In this document: positions 44,101 through 52,118 of the stretch, piece after piece
How the letters are laid out: each line of letters begins with the position of its first letter
How positions within the stretch are numbered: the first letter of the stretch is position 1
Assembly (NCBI RefSeq): GCF_013978595.1
Contig: NZ_JACDTZ010000002.1
Location: 1-64,000, forward strand
Source of the DNA: Corynebacterium haematomassiliense
GTDB lineage: Bacteria; Actinomycetota; Actinomycetes; Mycobacteriales; Mycobacteriaceae
Reading direction: 5' to 3'
Length of the DNA: 64,000 nt
Made by a program: the position numbers and the translations under genes
The notes under the pieces: generated by a model
The model's database searches: none
What the model was told of the DNA's origin: nothing
The model's input: the letters and a program-made list of their open reading frames with translations, nothing else

Positions 44101-44673
44101 ATGCGCAAGCTTTTCGCCGCGCCGCTTTGTGCGGCCGCGCTTTTGCTGACAGCCTGCTCCGGCGCGGACAACGGCGGCAACTTCGCGTTCCACTCGCCGG
44201 GCGGGCAGACTGAAATCTTCTACGAGGAGGCGGACCGCAAGCCCCTGGCCGGCTTCGAGGGCGAGTCGCTTCTCGACGAAGGCCAGACCATCGCCCTGAG
44301 TGATTTCGAGGGCGAGATCGTTGTGCTCAACGCGTGGGGCCAGTGGTGCGCGCCGTGCCGCGCGGAAGTGGACGACTTGCAGCAGGTGCACGAGCATTTG
44401 CAGGAGCAGAACTCCGGCACGGTGCTGGGCATCAACGTACGCGACCCGAACCCGCAGATCGCGCGGGATTTCCTGGCGGATAACGGGGTGACCTACCCGT
44501 CCATCTACGACCCGCCGTTTAAGACCGCCGCCAACTTGGGCGGCGTGCCGTCCTCGGTGATCCCGACGACGATCGTGCTGGACAAGCAGCACCGCCCGGC
44601 GGCGGTGTTCCTCCGTGAGATCACCGCGGACGATCTGCTCGAGGTCATCGACCGCCTCGACGGGGAGGCCTAG
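44101..44673 (+). CDS. TlpA/ResA-type lipoprotein thiol-disulfide reductase
   Basis: A 190-residue thioredoxin-fold lipoprotein. The signal MRKLFAAPLCAAALLLTACS has a lipobox with acylated Cys19. The redox motif WCAPC (Cys83-Cys86) lies in LNAWGQWCAPCRAEVDDL, and GVPSSVIPTTIVLD has the cis-Pro loop. In System II cytochrome c maturation this family keeps apocytochrome heme-binding cysteines reduced outside the membrane, with electrons from CcdA, which follows directly. The start is the ATG at 44101 after GAGAGGTACT. It begins tlpA-ccdA-resB-ccsB. Confidence 0.9.
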   Translation: MRKLFAAPLCAAALLLTACSGADNGGNFAFHSPGGQTEIFYEEADRKPLAGFEGESLLDEGQTIALSDFEGEIVVLNAWGQWCAPCRAEVDDLQQVHEHLQEQNSGTVLGINVRDPNPQIARDFLADNGVTYPSIYDPPFKTAANLGGVPSSVIPTTIVLDKQHRPAAVFLREITADDLLEVIDRLDGEA

Positions 44674-45447
44674 GTGGGCTTCGCCGATTTTGTCGCCGAT
44701 GGCCCGCTGCTGCTCGGCCTGCTCGCCGCCGCGGTTGCCGGGTTAGTCTCGTTCGCCTCGCCGTGCGTGATCCCGCTGGTGCCGGGCTACATCTCGTATC
44801 TGACCGGCGTGGTCGGCGGCGAGATGACGCTGGATGAAAAGGGCGCGCGCGTGTCCCGCAAGCACTGGGCGGTCGCCGGTGCTGCCCTGCTGTTCATCGC
44901 CGGGTTCACCGTGGTGTTTCTGCTTGCCACCGTCACGGTGTTCGGCGCGGTCAGCGCCATCGCGCTCAACGCGCAAACGCTCACCCGCATCGGCGGGGTG
45001 GTCACCATCCTCATGGGCCTGGTGTTCATGGGGGCTGTGCCCGCGCTGCAAAAAGACACCCGCTTCCAGCCGAAAAAGTGGACCACCATCATCGGTGCGC
45101 CCCTGCTCGGCGGGATCTTTGCACTCGGCTGGACACCGTGCCTGGGTCCCACACTGACCGCCATCGTCTCGGTGTCAGTGGGCACCCAGGGCTTCACCGC
45201 GGCGCGCGGCGTGCTGCTCGTCATCGCGTACTGCATCGGGCTGGGCTTGCCGTTTCTGCTTGTCGCGTTCGGCTCGTCAAAGGCCGTGCGCAGCATCGAC
45301 GTGCTGCGCCGCCACTCCCGCGGCATCCAGATCGCTGGCGGCGTCGCCATGATCGTTGTCGGCATCATGCTGCTCACCGGCGCCTGGGACGTGTTTATCG
45401 GTTGGTCGCGCCAACTCGTCGACGGATTCGGAGGGACGATCATCTAA
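44674..45447 (+). CDS. ccdA: Cytochrome c biogenesis protein CcdA
   Basis: A 257-residue membrane protein of six helices that moves reducing equivalents from cytoplasmic thioredoxin to outer thiol carriers. The two half-repeats hold the redox cysteines: ASPCVIPLVPGYISYLTGVVGG in helix 1 and LGWTPCLGPTLTAIV in helix 4. The start is a GTG immediately after the TlpA-like stop. It links the lipoprotein reductase to resB, which starts at the next base after its stop. Confidence 0.94.
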   Translation: MGFADFVADGPLLLGLLAAAVAGLVSFASPCVIPLVPGYISYLTGVVGGEMTLDEKGARVSRKHWAVAGAALLFIAGFTVVFLLATVTVFGAVSAIALNAQTLTRIGGVVTILMGLVFMGAVPALQKDTRFQPKKWTTIIGAPLLGGIFALGWTPCLGPTLTAIVSVSVGTQGFTAARGVLLVIAYCIGLGLPFLLVAFGSSKAVRSIDVLRRHSRGIQIAGGVAMIVVGIMLLTGAWDVFIGWSRQLVDGFGGTII

Positions 45448-47097
45448 ATGAAGACGGCACAGACCTGGCTGAAAAAGGCGTGGCACTGGCTCACCAGCAT
45501 GCGCACCGCGCTGATGCTGCTGTTCGTGCTGGCCGTGGCGTCCATCCCAGGCGCGCTTCTGCCGCAGCGCACCGTGTCGTCCTCGCTGGTGGACGACTAC
45601 CTCAAGGCCAACCCCACCACCGGCCCCATCTACGACAAGCTGCAGCTTTTCGACGTCTTCCAGTCTACGTGGTTCCTCGCCATCATCCTGCTGCTGACCA
45701 TCTCCCTGGTCGGCTGCATCATCCCGCGCTCCATCGACCACTGGCGCGCCTACAAGGCCAAGCCGACGCGCGCGCCCAAGTACTTGGGGCGCATGCCGCA
45801 CCACGTGGAGGGGGAGGTTGCGGGGGCGCCGGAGGACGTCGAGAAGCAGTTGCGCAAGCAGCTGAAACGCTGGCACGTGGCGTCCTACAAACCGGACGAG
45901 GACCGCGCCGGGGCGTTCTCGATCTCCGCGGAGCGCGGCTACACCCGCGAGCTGATGAACCTGATTTTCCACATCGGCATCGTCGCCATGATCCTCACCT
46001 TCGTGGCCGGCCGCATGGTCTTCTACGAAGGCCAGGTCATCGTGGTCACCAACTCCGAGGCCGAATCCGCGGTGCCGGTGGAGCAATCGCGGGTGTTCTG
46101 CAACACTTCGCCCGCCAACTTCGACGTCTTCCGGGCAGGCCCGCTTTTCGACGGCACCGGCCTGACCCCGTTTTGCTTCGAATCCCAGAACTTCTCGGCC
46201 ACCTACCTGAATAACGGGCAGGCCAACGAGTTCTCCTCCGACATCACCTACACCGACGACCTGTCGGTCCCGCAGGAGGAGTGGACGCCCACGAGCCTGG
46301 CGGTGAACCACCCGCTGCGCGTGAGCGGCGACCGTGTCTACCTGCAGGGCCACGGCTTCGCCCCGCAAGTAACCATCACGTGGCCGAACGGGGAGACCCG
46401 CACGCAGATGATGCAGTTTCGGCCCACTGACGTGTTCACGTTCCTGTCCTCCGGCGTGATGCGCTTCGACCCGCCCGCCGGCATGTACCCGGACCTGGCG
46501 GAGCGCCGCCAGCACCAGATCGCCATCGAGGGCAACTTCGCGCCCACCGCCCGCTGGGCCGGGCCGAACGGCGACCAGCTGCAGTCCGCGTTCCCCTCCA
46601 TGGACGACCCGGCAGTGTCCGTGGACGTCTACGTCGGCGACGCAGGCCTGGACACCGGCCGGCCGCAAAACATCTTCGTGCTGGACCAGTCCCTGGTGGC
46701 CGACGGGCGCCTGGAAAAGGTCTCCCGCGTCCAGCTCACCCCCGGCTCCGAGGCCACCGTGGACACCGGCGACGGCGAGGTGAAGGTGCGCTTCGACGGC
46801 GCCGCCGAGTACGCCAACTACCAGATCTCCCGCGACCCGATGCAGGTGTGGGCGCTGGTCTCCACCGCGATCATGCTCGGTGCGCTCGCCGGCTCGTTGG
46901 CCATCAAGCGCCGCCGCGTGTGGGTAAGAATTCGCCCGGGTACCTCGGGCCACACCCACGTCGAAATCGCCGGGCTCGCCCGCACCGACCGCGCCGGGTG
47001 GGGCCGTGAATTCGACGACATCGCCGCCGCCATCCTCGGGCTCGACCCCGACGACGATGAGGGCGAGCAGGGGGAGTTCAACCCCTATGACCTTTGA
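45448..47097 (+). CDS. resB: Cytochrome c biogenesis protein ResB/Ccs1
   Basis: A 549-residue subunit of the System II heme handling complex. Three N-terminal membrane segments (residues about 20-40, 70-92, 170-190, e.g. LMNLIFHIGIVAMILTFVAG) are followed by a large outside domain and one C-terminal segment (QVWALVSTAIMLGALAGSLA). ILLLTISLVGCIIPRS is a family hallmark. With CcsB/ResC it brings heme out and attaches it to apocytochromes. A recurrent motif copy codes GAPEDVEKQ near residue 128. The C-terminal tail is acidic. Confidence 0.93.
   Translation: MKTAQTWLKKAWHWLTSMRTALMLLFVLAVASIPGALLPQRTVSSSLVDDYLKANPTTGPIYDKLQLFDVFQSTWFLAIILLLTISLVGCIIPRSIDHWRAYKAKPTRAPKYLGRMPHHVEGEVAGAPEDVEKQLRKQLKRWHVASYKPDEDRAGAFSISAERGYTRELMNLIFHIGIVAMILTFVAGRMVFYEGQVIVVTNSEAESAVPVEQSRVFCNTSPANFDVFRAGPLFDGTGLTPFCFESQNFSATYLNNGQANEFSSDITYTDDLSVPQEEWTPTSLAVNHPLRVSGDRVYLQGHGFAPQVTITWPNGETRTQMMQFRPTDVFTFLSSGVMRFDPPAGMYPDLAERRQHQIAIEGNFAPTARWAGPNGDQLQSAFPSMDDPAVSVDVYVGDAGLDTGRPQNIFVLDQSLVADGRLEKVSRVQLTPGSEATVDTGDGEVKVRFDGAAEYANYQISRDPMQVWALVSTAIMLGALAGSLAIKRRRVWVRIRPGTSGHTHVEIAGLARTDRAGWGREFDDIAAAILGLDPDDDEGEQGEFNPYDL
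45827..45847 (+). repeat. Recurrent motif copy inside resB
   Basis: GCCGGAGGACGTCGAGAAGC matches RCCGGAGGNCGTCGAGAAGC exactly. It is in frame as Pro-Glu-Asp-Val-Glu-Lys in a cytoplasmic loop. Confidence 0.65.
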
Positions 47098-47121
47098 TAA
47101 CGCCTGCTAGTGGGGTAGGTT

Positions 47122-48105
47122 ATGGGCATGCTCGTCAACACAACCATGGCGGAGCTGTCTGACCTGACGTTCCGCACCGCATTCATCGTCTACATCGTGG
47201 CGCTGATTCTGGCGTTCATCTACTACGGCCGCGTCAACAGCGTCATCGAGGCGCGCCGCGAGGCCCTGGCGGAGCAGAAGGTGCTGGTTGGCGCTGGGGG
47301 ACCGGAGGTCGTCGAGAAGCAAAAGTCCGACGAGGACATGATCGCCAACGCCCGCAAATGGGCCGGCATGACCCAGGCGCTTGTCTGGGTCGGCGTGGCG
47401 CTGCACCTGGTGGCGTTTGTCACCCGCGGGCTCGCCGCCGGGCGGTTCCCGCTGGGCAACCTGTACGAGTACATCCTGTTCATGACCGCCGTGATCATGG
47501 TCGTCGCCGCCGTGGTGGTGCAGCGCAAGAACTGGCACACCGTCTGGCCGTGGCTCCTGTTCCCCATGGTCATCGCGATGTTCTTGAACTCCACGGTGTT
47601 CCACATGCAGGCCGCGCCCGTGGTGCCCGCGCTGCAGTCCTACTGGATGCCAGTGCACGTGTCTACGGTGTCCATCGGCGCGTCCGTGGGCCTGGTCTCC
47701 GGCGCGTTCGCCCTGCTGTACCTGCTGCGCATGCGCCAGCCGCGCGGCGAAGAACACGGATTCCTGGGTGCGATCCTCCGCCCGCTGCCGGACGCGAAAA
47801 CGCTGGACCAGATCGCGTACAAAACCGCGGTGGTGACGCTGCCGCTGTTCGGCATCGGCATCGTCTTCGGTGCCATCTGGGCCGAGGTGGCCTGGGGCCG
47901 TTTCTGGGGCTGGGACGCCAAGGAAACCGTCTCCATGATCACCTGGATCCTCTACGCCGCCTACCTCCACGCGCGTGCCACGGCCGGCTGGAAGTCCACC
48001 GCCGCCGCCTGGATCAACGTATTCGCCATGGCCATGACGATCTTTAACATGACTTACGTCAACACCGTGATCGCCGGCCTGCACTCCTACGCGGGGCTGA
48101 ACTAG
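47122..48105 (+). CDS. ccsB: Cytochrome c synthase subunit CcsB/ResC
   Basis: A 327-residue multi-span protein. The heme-binding WWD-type signature is WGRFWGWDAKETVSMITWILY near residue 260, and histidines in HVSTVSIGASVG and LHLVAFVTRG are placed as external heme ligands. It completes System II with ResB. An N-terminal cytoplasmic loop (LVGAGGPEVVEKQKSDED) contains a recurrent motif copy. The start at 47122 (MGMLVNTT) follows TAGGTTATG without a strong Shine-Dalgarno. Its stop overlaps the galE start. Confidence 0.93.
   Translation: MGMLVNTTMAELSDLTFRTAFIVYIVALILAFIYYGRVNSVIEARREALAEQKVLVGAGGPEVVEKQKSDEDMIANARKWAGMTQALVWVGVALHLVAFVTRGLAAGRFPLGNLYEYILFMTAVIMVVAAVVVQRKNWHTVWPWLLFPMVIAMFLNSTVFHMQAAPVVPALQSYWMPVHVSTVSIGASVGLVSGAFALLYLLRMRQPRGEEHGFLGAILRPLPDAKTLDQIAYKTAVVTLPLFGIGIVFGAIWAEVAWGRFWGWDAKETVSMITWILYAAYLHARATAGWKSTAAAWINVFAMAMTIFNMTYVNTVIAGLHSYAGLN
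47296..47320 (+). repeat. Recurrent motif copy (full consensus) inside ccsB
   Basis: ACCGGAGGTCGTCGAGAAGC with five preceding G bases matches the consensus fully. It matches the copy at 33887-33909 with one difference over 23 bases. Confidence 0.65.
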
Positions 48106-49124
48106 TGAAGGTCCTGATCACCGGCGGGGCCGGCTACATCGGCTCCACTATTGCGTCGTGCTGCGCGGACGCCGGGATCACCCCGGTGATTCTGGACGAT
48201 TTCTCCACCGGCCTGCGCGTCTTCGGGCAGCGCTTCGCCTGCTACGAGGGCGACGTCGCCGACGTGGACTTGCTGGAGCGGGTGTTCGCGGAGCACCCGG
48301 ACATCGACGCGGTGATCCACTGCGCCGCCAAAATCGTCGTGCCCGAGTCCGTGGAGCAGCCGCTGGTCTACTACGACAACAACGTGGGCAAGGCCATCAC
48401 GTTGCTGCAGGTGTTGGCGCGGCACGGCGTGCGCCGGTTCGTGCTGTCCTCCACGGCGTCGATGTACGAGCCGGGCGAGGACTACATGGTGGACGAGACC
48501 AGCGCCGTGGATCCCCAGAGCCCGTACGCGGCGTCGAAGTGGCTGCTTGAGCGGGTGCTTCGCGACGAATCCGCCACCGGCCGCCTCGGCGTTGTCGCCC
48601 TGCGCTACTTCAACCCGATCGGCGCCGACCCCGCGCTACGCACCGGCCTGCAGAACCCGCACCCCACCCACGCCATGGGCAAAATGATCGAGGCCCACGC
48701 CGCCGGCGAGCCGTTCACCGTCACCGGCGTGGACTGGCCCACCCGCGACGGCTCCGGCCTGCGCGATTACATCCACGTCTGGGACCTCGCCCGCGCGCAC
48801 GTGGCGGTGCTGCAGCGCTTCGACTCCGTGGTGGGGGATTCCGGCTACGACGTGATCAACCTCGGCACCGGCCACGGCACCACCGTCTTCGAGCTCGCCG
48901 AGGCGTTCGGCGAAGCCACCGGCACACCGCTCGAGGTCCGCACCGGCCCCGCCCGCCCCGGCGACGTCGTCGGCAGCGCGTCGCGCACCGACAAAGCGAA
49001 GTCTGTCCTGGGGTGGTCCGCGGAGCGCTCGCTTGTCGACGGCGTCCGCGACGCCCTCGCCTGGTCCGAGAAACTGCCCGCAGTGCTCGCCGAGGAAGAG
49101 GGCCTGAAGGAGGCCGGCCGATGA
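48105..49124 (+). CDS. galE: UDP-glucose 4-epimerase
   Basis: A 339-residue NAD-dependent short-chain dehydrogenase-type epimerase with a GTG start. It opens MKVLITGGAGYIGSTIAS and continues VILDDFSTG. The catalytic region is LSSTASMYEPGEDY with YAASK (Tyr-X3-Lys), and RYFNPIGADPALRTG with RDYIHVWDLARAHVAVL is typical of GalE. It makes UDP-galactose for arabinogalactan and other wall glycans. It overlaps ccsB upstream and the helix-turn-helix gene downstream (ATGA). Confidence 0.9.
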   Translation: MKVLITGGAGYIGSTIASCCADAGITPVILDDFSTGLRVFGQRFACYEGDVADVDLLERVFAEHPDIDAVIHCAAKIVVPESVEQPLVYYDNNVGKAITLLQVLARHGVRRFVLSSTASMYEPGEDYMVDETSAVDPQSPYAASKWLLERVLRDESATGRLGVVALRYFNPIGADPALRTGLQNPHPTHAMGKMIEAHAAGEPFTVTGVDWPTRDGSGLRDYIHVWDLARAHVAVLQRFDSVVGDSGYDVINLGTGHGTTVFELAEAFGEATGTPLEVRTGPARPGDVVGSASRTDKAKSVLGWSAERSLVDGVRDALAWSEKLPAVLAEEEGLKEAGR

Positions 49125-49501
49125 GCGACGCCCACCACAAACCCCGCAACAAGCAGGGCAAACCCGCAAGCGACGACCCGGTGCTGCTGGCGCTGGGCGA
49201 GCAGATCGCCTTACGACGCCGCTCCGCCGGCCGCCTCCAACAAGACGTCGCCGACGCCGCCGGGGTCTCCCGCTCCACCCTGCACACCATCGAGCACGGC
49301 GGCGCCGGCGTGCGCTGGGAGAAGGTCATCGCCGTCGCGGCCGAGCTCGGCCTGCGCGTGGGGTTCACCGAGGGGTGGGGGGTCCCGCCGGCCGCCGCGC
49401 CGGGGCCTCCCGGCCGCGTTCCCCCCCCGCCGCTGACACTCCGCGGCGGAATCTGTCAGAGTGGCCCTATCTGCCCAGGTCGGCGCAAACGTCTGCCGTG
49501 A
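49121..49501 (+). CDS. Helix-turn-helix (Xre-type) regulator with repeat-encoded tail
   Basis: A 126-residue protein. A basic N-terminal tail precedes an Xre-type domain: LLALGEQIALRRRSAGRLQQ, DVADAAGVSRSTLHTIEHGG and WEKVIAVAAELGLRVGF, the antitoxin/HipB-like form. The last 22 residues or so (from LTLRGGICQS) and the stop are encoded by copy C of the 78-bp repeat. The natural C-terminus was probably replaced when the repeat arrived. It overlaps galE by four bases. No toxin gene lies downstream, so a toxin-antitoxin role is not supported. Confidence 0.78.
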   Translation: MSDAHHKPRNKQGKPASDDPVLLALGEQIALRRRSAGRLQQDVADAAGVSRSTLHTIEHGGAGVRWEKVIAVAAELGLRVGFTEGWGVPPAAAPGPPGRVPPPPLTLRGGICQSGPICPGRRKRLP

Positions 49502-49514
49502 TCTGTCAGGAACC
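49437..49514 (+). repeat. ~78-bp interspersed repeat, copy C
   Basis: It has CACTCCGCGGCGGAATCTGT, then GCCCAGGTCGGCGCAAACGT and TGATCTGTCAGGAACC. It is nearly identical to copy A and related to copy B. It overlaps the 3' end of the helix-turn-helix gene and provides its stop codon. Confidence 0.8.
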
Positions 49515-49528
49515 CGGCGCCTTTTCGA

Positions 49529-49661
49529 AATTTGTTCACTCTCAGGCTCGTCCCGGGTGAACAAATTCCGGGCGACCGGGTAGCGACCTGGGGGAATGAA
49601 GCTCGCCGCCCCGAGAAATGGGCCCAAAACCCGAATTTGTTCACTGAGCTAGTGAACAAAT
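49529..49661. repeat. Pair of palindromes (AATTTGTTCAC family)
   Basis: AATTTGTTCAC (49529-49539) pairs with GTGAACAAATT (49557-49567), and ATTTGTTCACT (49635-49645) with AGTGAACAAAT (49651-49661, loop GAGCT). The arms are the same sequence in both hairpins, as in the hemC-hemD gap. It lies between repeat copy C and the small minus-strand gene. Confidence 0.86.
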
Positions 49662-49690
49662 CTGGACAGGGGCCGCCTAGCCCCAAATAT

Positions 49691-49975
49691 CTAGCTGTCG
49701 TCGCGGCGCCGGCGGCGTTCTTCTTCCTCCCGGCGCTTGCGCTCGGCCTCTTCACGCGCGCGGCGCTCCTTGAACCGGTTCTTTTCGATGTTCCAGAGGA
49801 ACTCTTCGTCGTCGTCAGGCCCCTTGATCACGGGTTTCTGCTCGACCTGCCGCTGCGAACCGCCGCGCAGCGACCCGTAGCGCTCGGCGGAGCCGGGGCC
49901 GAACGCGCGCCAGAGCAGCACGGCGGCCAGGACGACCAATGCGAGGAGTAGCAACCTTCCCATGGTTTTAAACAT
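49691..49975 (-). CDS. Small membrane-anchored protein with charged coiled tail
   Basis: A 94-residue protein. A signal anchor (MGRLLLLALVVLAAVLLWRA) is followed by a charged region and a C-terminal helix of almost pure Arg/Glu (RREEEERRRRR). It has no recognised domain. The start is ATG at 49975 or 49963. It is divergent from the DUF4229 gene, 29 bases between starts. Corynebacteria carry similar short anchored proteins near the menaquinone region. Confidence 0.68.
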   Translation of the reverse strand: MFKTMGRLLLLALVVLAAVLLWRAFGPGSAERYGSLRGGSQRQVEQKPVIKGPDDDEEFLWNIEKNRFKERRAREEAERKRREEEERRRRRDDS

Positions 49976-50003
49976 ACTTGGCCACCGGATAGGGTGAACA
50001 ACC

Positions 50004-50315
50004 GTGACTGATCAACGTTCTCCGCAGGTAGACCCCGGGGCGAAATCGAGGGCGAACAAGGCCGTGGCCATCTACGGCTTGGACCGCCTGCTTTTGTTCA
50101 TCGCGCTGACGGTGGTGATCCAGCTCGCCGCGGTGCTCATTGGCGCGCCGGTGCCGGTGATTATGTCGGCGCTGCTGGCGCTGATTGTGGCGTTCCCGCT
50201 GTCGATGCTGCTGTTTAAGCGCCACCGCATTGAGGCGAATGAGGCTGTCGCGGAGCTGAAGCACCAGCGCCAGGCGCGCAAGGACTGGATTCAGTCCGAG
50301 CTCGCCGAACGCTAG
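50004..50315 (+). CDS. DUF4229 domain-containing membrane protein
   Basis: A 103-residue protein with a GTG start. Two hydrophobic segments, LLLFIALTVVIQLAAVLIGA and IMSALLALIVAFPLSMLLF, are joined by a short loop. A basic, helical C-terminus follows (RHRIEANEAVAELKHQRQAR). Length and layout fit DUF4229, a family often beside menaquinone genes in Actinobacteria. Function is unknown. Confidence 0.8.
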   Translation: MTDQRSPQVDPGAKSRANKAVAIYGLDRLLLFIALTVVIQLAAVLIGAPVPVIMSALLALIVAFPLSMLLFKRHRIEANEAVAELKHQRQARKDWIQSELAER

Positions 50316-50339
50316 CTCGCTAATCGACGCACCAAAGGT

Positions 50340-51101
50340 TTAGTCCCGCCTCAGCTCATGGCTGAGCGCCTCCAGCTCGCCGCCGCCGGCCATCTGGTGG
50401 GTCAGCTCCTCGAGGGTGACCTCGGAACGGGGCGCGTCGAGCTCCTGGTGGCCGAGCTTCAGGATGGTGAAGTGGTCGCCCACCAAGAAGGCGTGGTGGG
50501 GGTTGTGGGTGACTAGCACGACGGCGATGCCGCGATCGCGGGCGGCGGCGACCATGCGCAGCACCGCCCCGGACTGCTTCACGCCAAGCGCCGCGGTGGG
50601 CTCGTCAAGGATCAGCACGCGGGCGCCGAAGTAGACGGCACGGGCGATGGCGATGACCTGGCGTTGGCCGCCGGAGAGGTTGCCGGCCTCGACGTCCACG
50701 TCGGGGATGTCAATGCCCATCTCTAGGAGCTGCTCGGAGCAGATCCGCTTCATCTCGGCCTGGCGCAGCACACCGAGCGCGCTGGTGAGTTCTTGGCCGA
50801 GGAAGAAGTTGCGCCACACGCTGAGCTCGTCGACGATCGCCAGTGTCTGGTGGACGGTGGCGATGCCGGCGCTGATGGCGTCGCGGGGGGAGGTGAGGGT
50901 GGTGGCGGAGCCGTCGATAAGCATGGTGCCCGAAGTGGGCTGATGCAGGCCCGACAGGATTTTGATCAGGGTGGATTTGCCGGCGCCATTGTCGCCGAGC
51001 ACGCAGGTGACTTCGCCTTCGCGCACGGCGAGGTTGACGCCGCGCAGCGCCTCGAAGCTGCCGTAGGACTTGGTGATGTTTTCCAGTTCGATGACAGCCA
51101 C
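50340..51101 (-). CDS. Sugar-type ABC transporter ATP-binding protein (single domain)
   Basis: A 253-residue ATPase. Walker A is [17 protein letters not shown], the signature LSGGQRQVIAIARAV, Walker B RVLILDEPTAALG and the switch His in VVLVTHNPHHAF. Ribose-type transporters usually have a fused, two-domain ATPase of about 500 residues; this one has only one domain, like FrcA of fructose systems. It is the last gene of a three-gene minus-strand operon, starting on the base after the permease stop. Confidence 0.9.
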   Translation of the reverse strand: MAVIELENITKSYGSFEALRGVNLAVREGEVTCVLGDNGAGKSTLIKILSGLHQPTSGTMLIDGSATTLTSPRDAISAGIATVHQTLAIVDELSVWRNFFLGQELTSALGVLRQAEMKRICSEQLLEMGIDIPDVDVEAGNLSGGQRQVIAIARAVYFGARVLILDEPTAALGVKQSGAVLRMVAAARDRGIAVVLVTHNPHHAFLVGDHFTILKLGHQELDAPRSEVTLEELTHQMAGGGELEALSHELRRD

Positions 51102-52118
51102 TTAGCGCCCCTTGGTGTATTTAGCGAAGGAGGTGTTGGCGAGCACCGCCACCAGCAGTGTCGCGCCGAGGAAGAACTTGAACCAGTCCGGGTTCCAGCC
51201 GGCGTAGACGATGCCCTGGTTGGTCATGCCGAAGATCAGCGCGCCGATGGCGGTGCCGACGGCGGTGCCGCGCCCGCCCGTCATGGCGCAGCCGCCGATG
51301 ACCGCGGCGATGATGTAGAGAAATTCGTTGCCCACGCCCTGGCCGGCCTGGATGGAGTCGAAGGCGAACAGGGTGTGCATGCCGACGAACCACGCGGCGA
51401 AGCCGATGCCCATGAACAGCAGAATCTTCACGCGGCGCACCGGCACGCCGACGGCGCGGGCGGCGTCGGCGTTGCCGCCGACCGCGGTGATCCAGCCGCC
51501 GAGCTTGGTGCGGAACAGCACGAACGATGCCACGGCGACGAAGAAGATCCACCACAGGACGGTCACCGAGATGCGCACGTTGCCGATGTGGAACTCGCCG
51601 GCGAACACGGCGTGGGCGGACGGGAAGCCCTCCATGTCCGCGATGGTGGGGGTGGCCACCTGGCCGGTGACCAGCTTCGTCACCGCCAGGTTCAAGCCTT
51701 GGAGCATGAGGAAGGCCGCCAGGGTGATCAGGAAGGAATCGATGCCGGTGCGCGTGACCAAAAAGCCGTTGAGCGCGCCGATGGCCAGCGAGATCCCCAG
51801 CGCGAGGAACGCGCCCACCCACGAGTTCAGGTGCAGGTTGTAGTTCAGCATCGTCGCGGCCAGCGCGGCGGTGGTCACGGCGACACCGGAGGAGAGGTCG
51901 AACTCCCCGCCGATCATGAGCATGCCCACCGCAAGCGCCACGATGCCCAGGGTGGAGCTGGCGTACAGCGTGGTGGCCAGCGCCTCAAAGGAGCGAAACG
52001 CCGGCGCCACGGAGAGGAAGAAGACAAAGATAGCGATGAAGCCGAGGAGGCTGGCAAACTCCGGGCGGCGGATCAGGCGCGCGAACCCGGTGCGGGTTTT
52101 CAGGCGGTCGTCCCTCAT
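51102..52118 (-). CDS. Ribose/xylose-type ABC transporter permease
   Basis: A 338-residue membrane protein of the RbsC/FrcB family with about eight to ten helices. Hallmarks are GGEFDLSSGVAVTTAALAA, GALNGFLVTRTGIDSFLITLA and the conserved loop IAAVIGGCAMTGGRGTAVGT near the C-terminus. It forms the channel for a sugar or polyol; substrate is unknown. Its start overlaps the end of the substrate-binding gene by four bases, and the ATPase gene follows directly. Confidence 0.9.
   Translation of the reverse strand: MRDDRLKTRTGFARLIRRPEFASLLGFIAIFVFFLSVAPAFRSFEALATTLYASSTLGIVALAVGMLMIGGEFDLSSGVAVTTAALAATMLNYNLHLNSWVGAFLALGISLAIGALNGFLVTRTGIDSFLITLAAFLMLQGLNLAVTKLVTGQVATPTIADMEGFPSAHAVFAGEFHIGNVRISVTVLWWIFFVAVASFVLFRTKLGGWITAVGGNADAARAVGVPVRRVKILLFMGIGFAAWFVGMHTLFAFDSIQAGQGVGNEFLYIIAAVIGGCAMTGGRGTAVGTAIGALIFGMTNQGIVYAGWNPDWFKFFLGATLLVAVLANTSFAKYTKGR

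Noticed and set aside
49121..49436. Helix-turn-helix gene as antitoxin of a toxin-antitoxin pair
   Set aside because: No toxin-like gene is beside it; upstream is galE and downstream only repeats.
49532..49951. Plus-strand 139-residue frame in the gap after the helix-turn-helix gene
   Set aside because: Its start lies in the palindromes, and most of it is antisense to the small membrane-anchored protein, which has a clear signal anchor.
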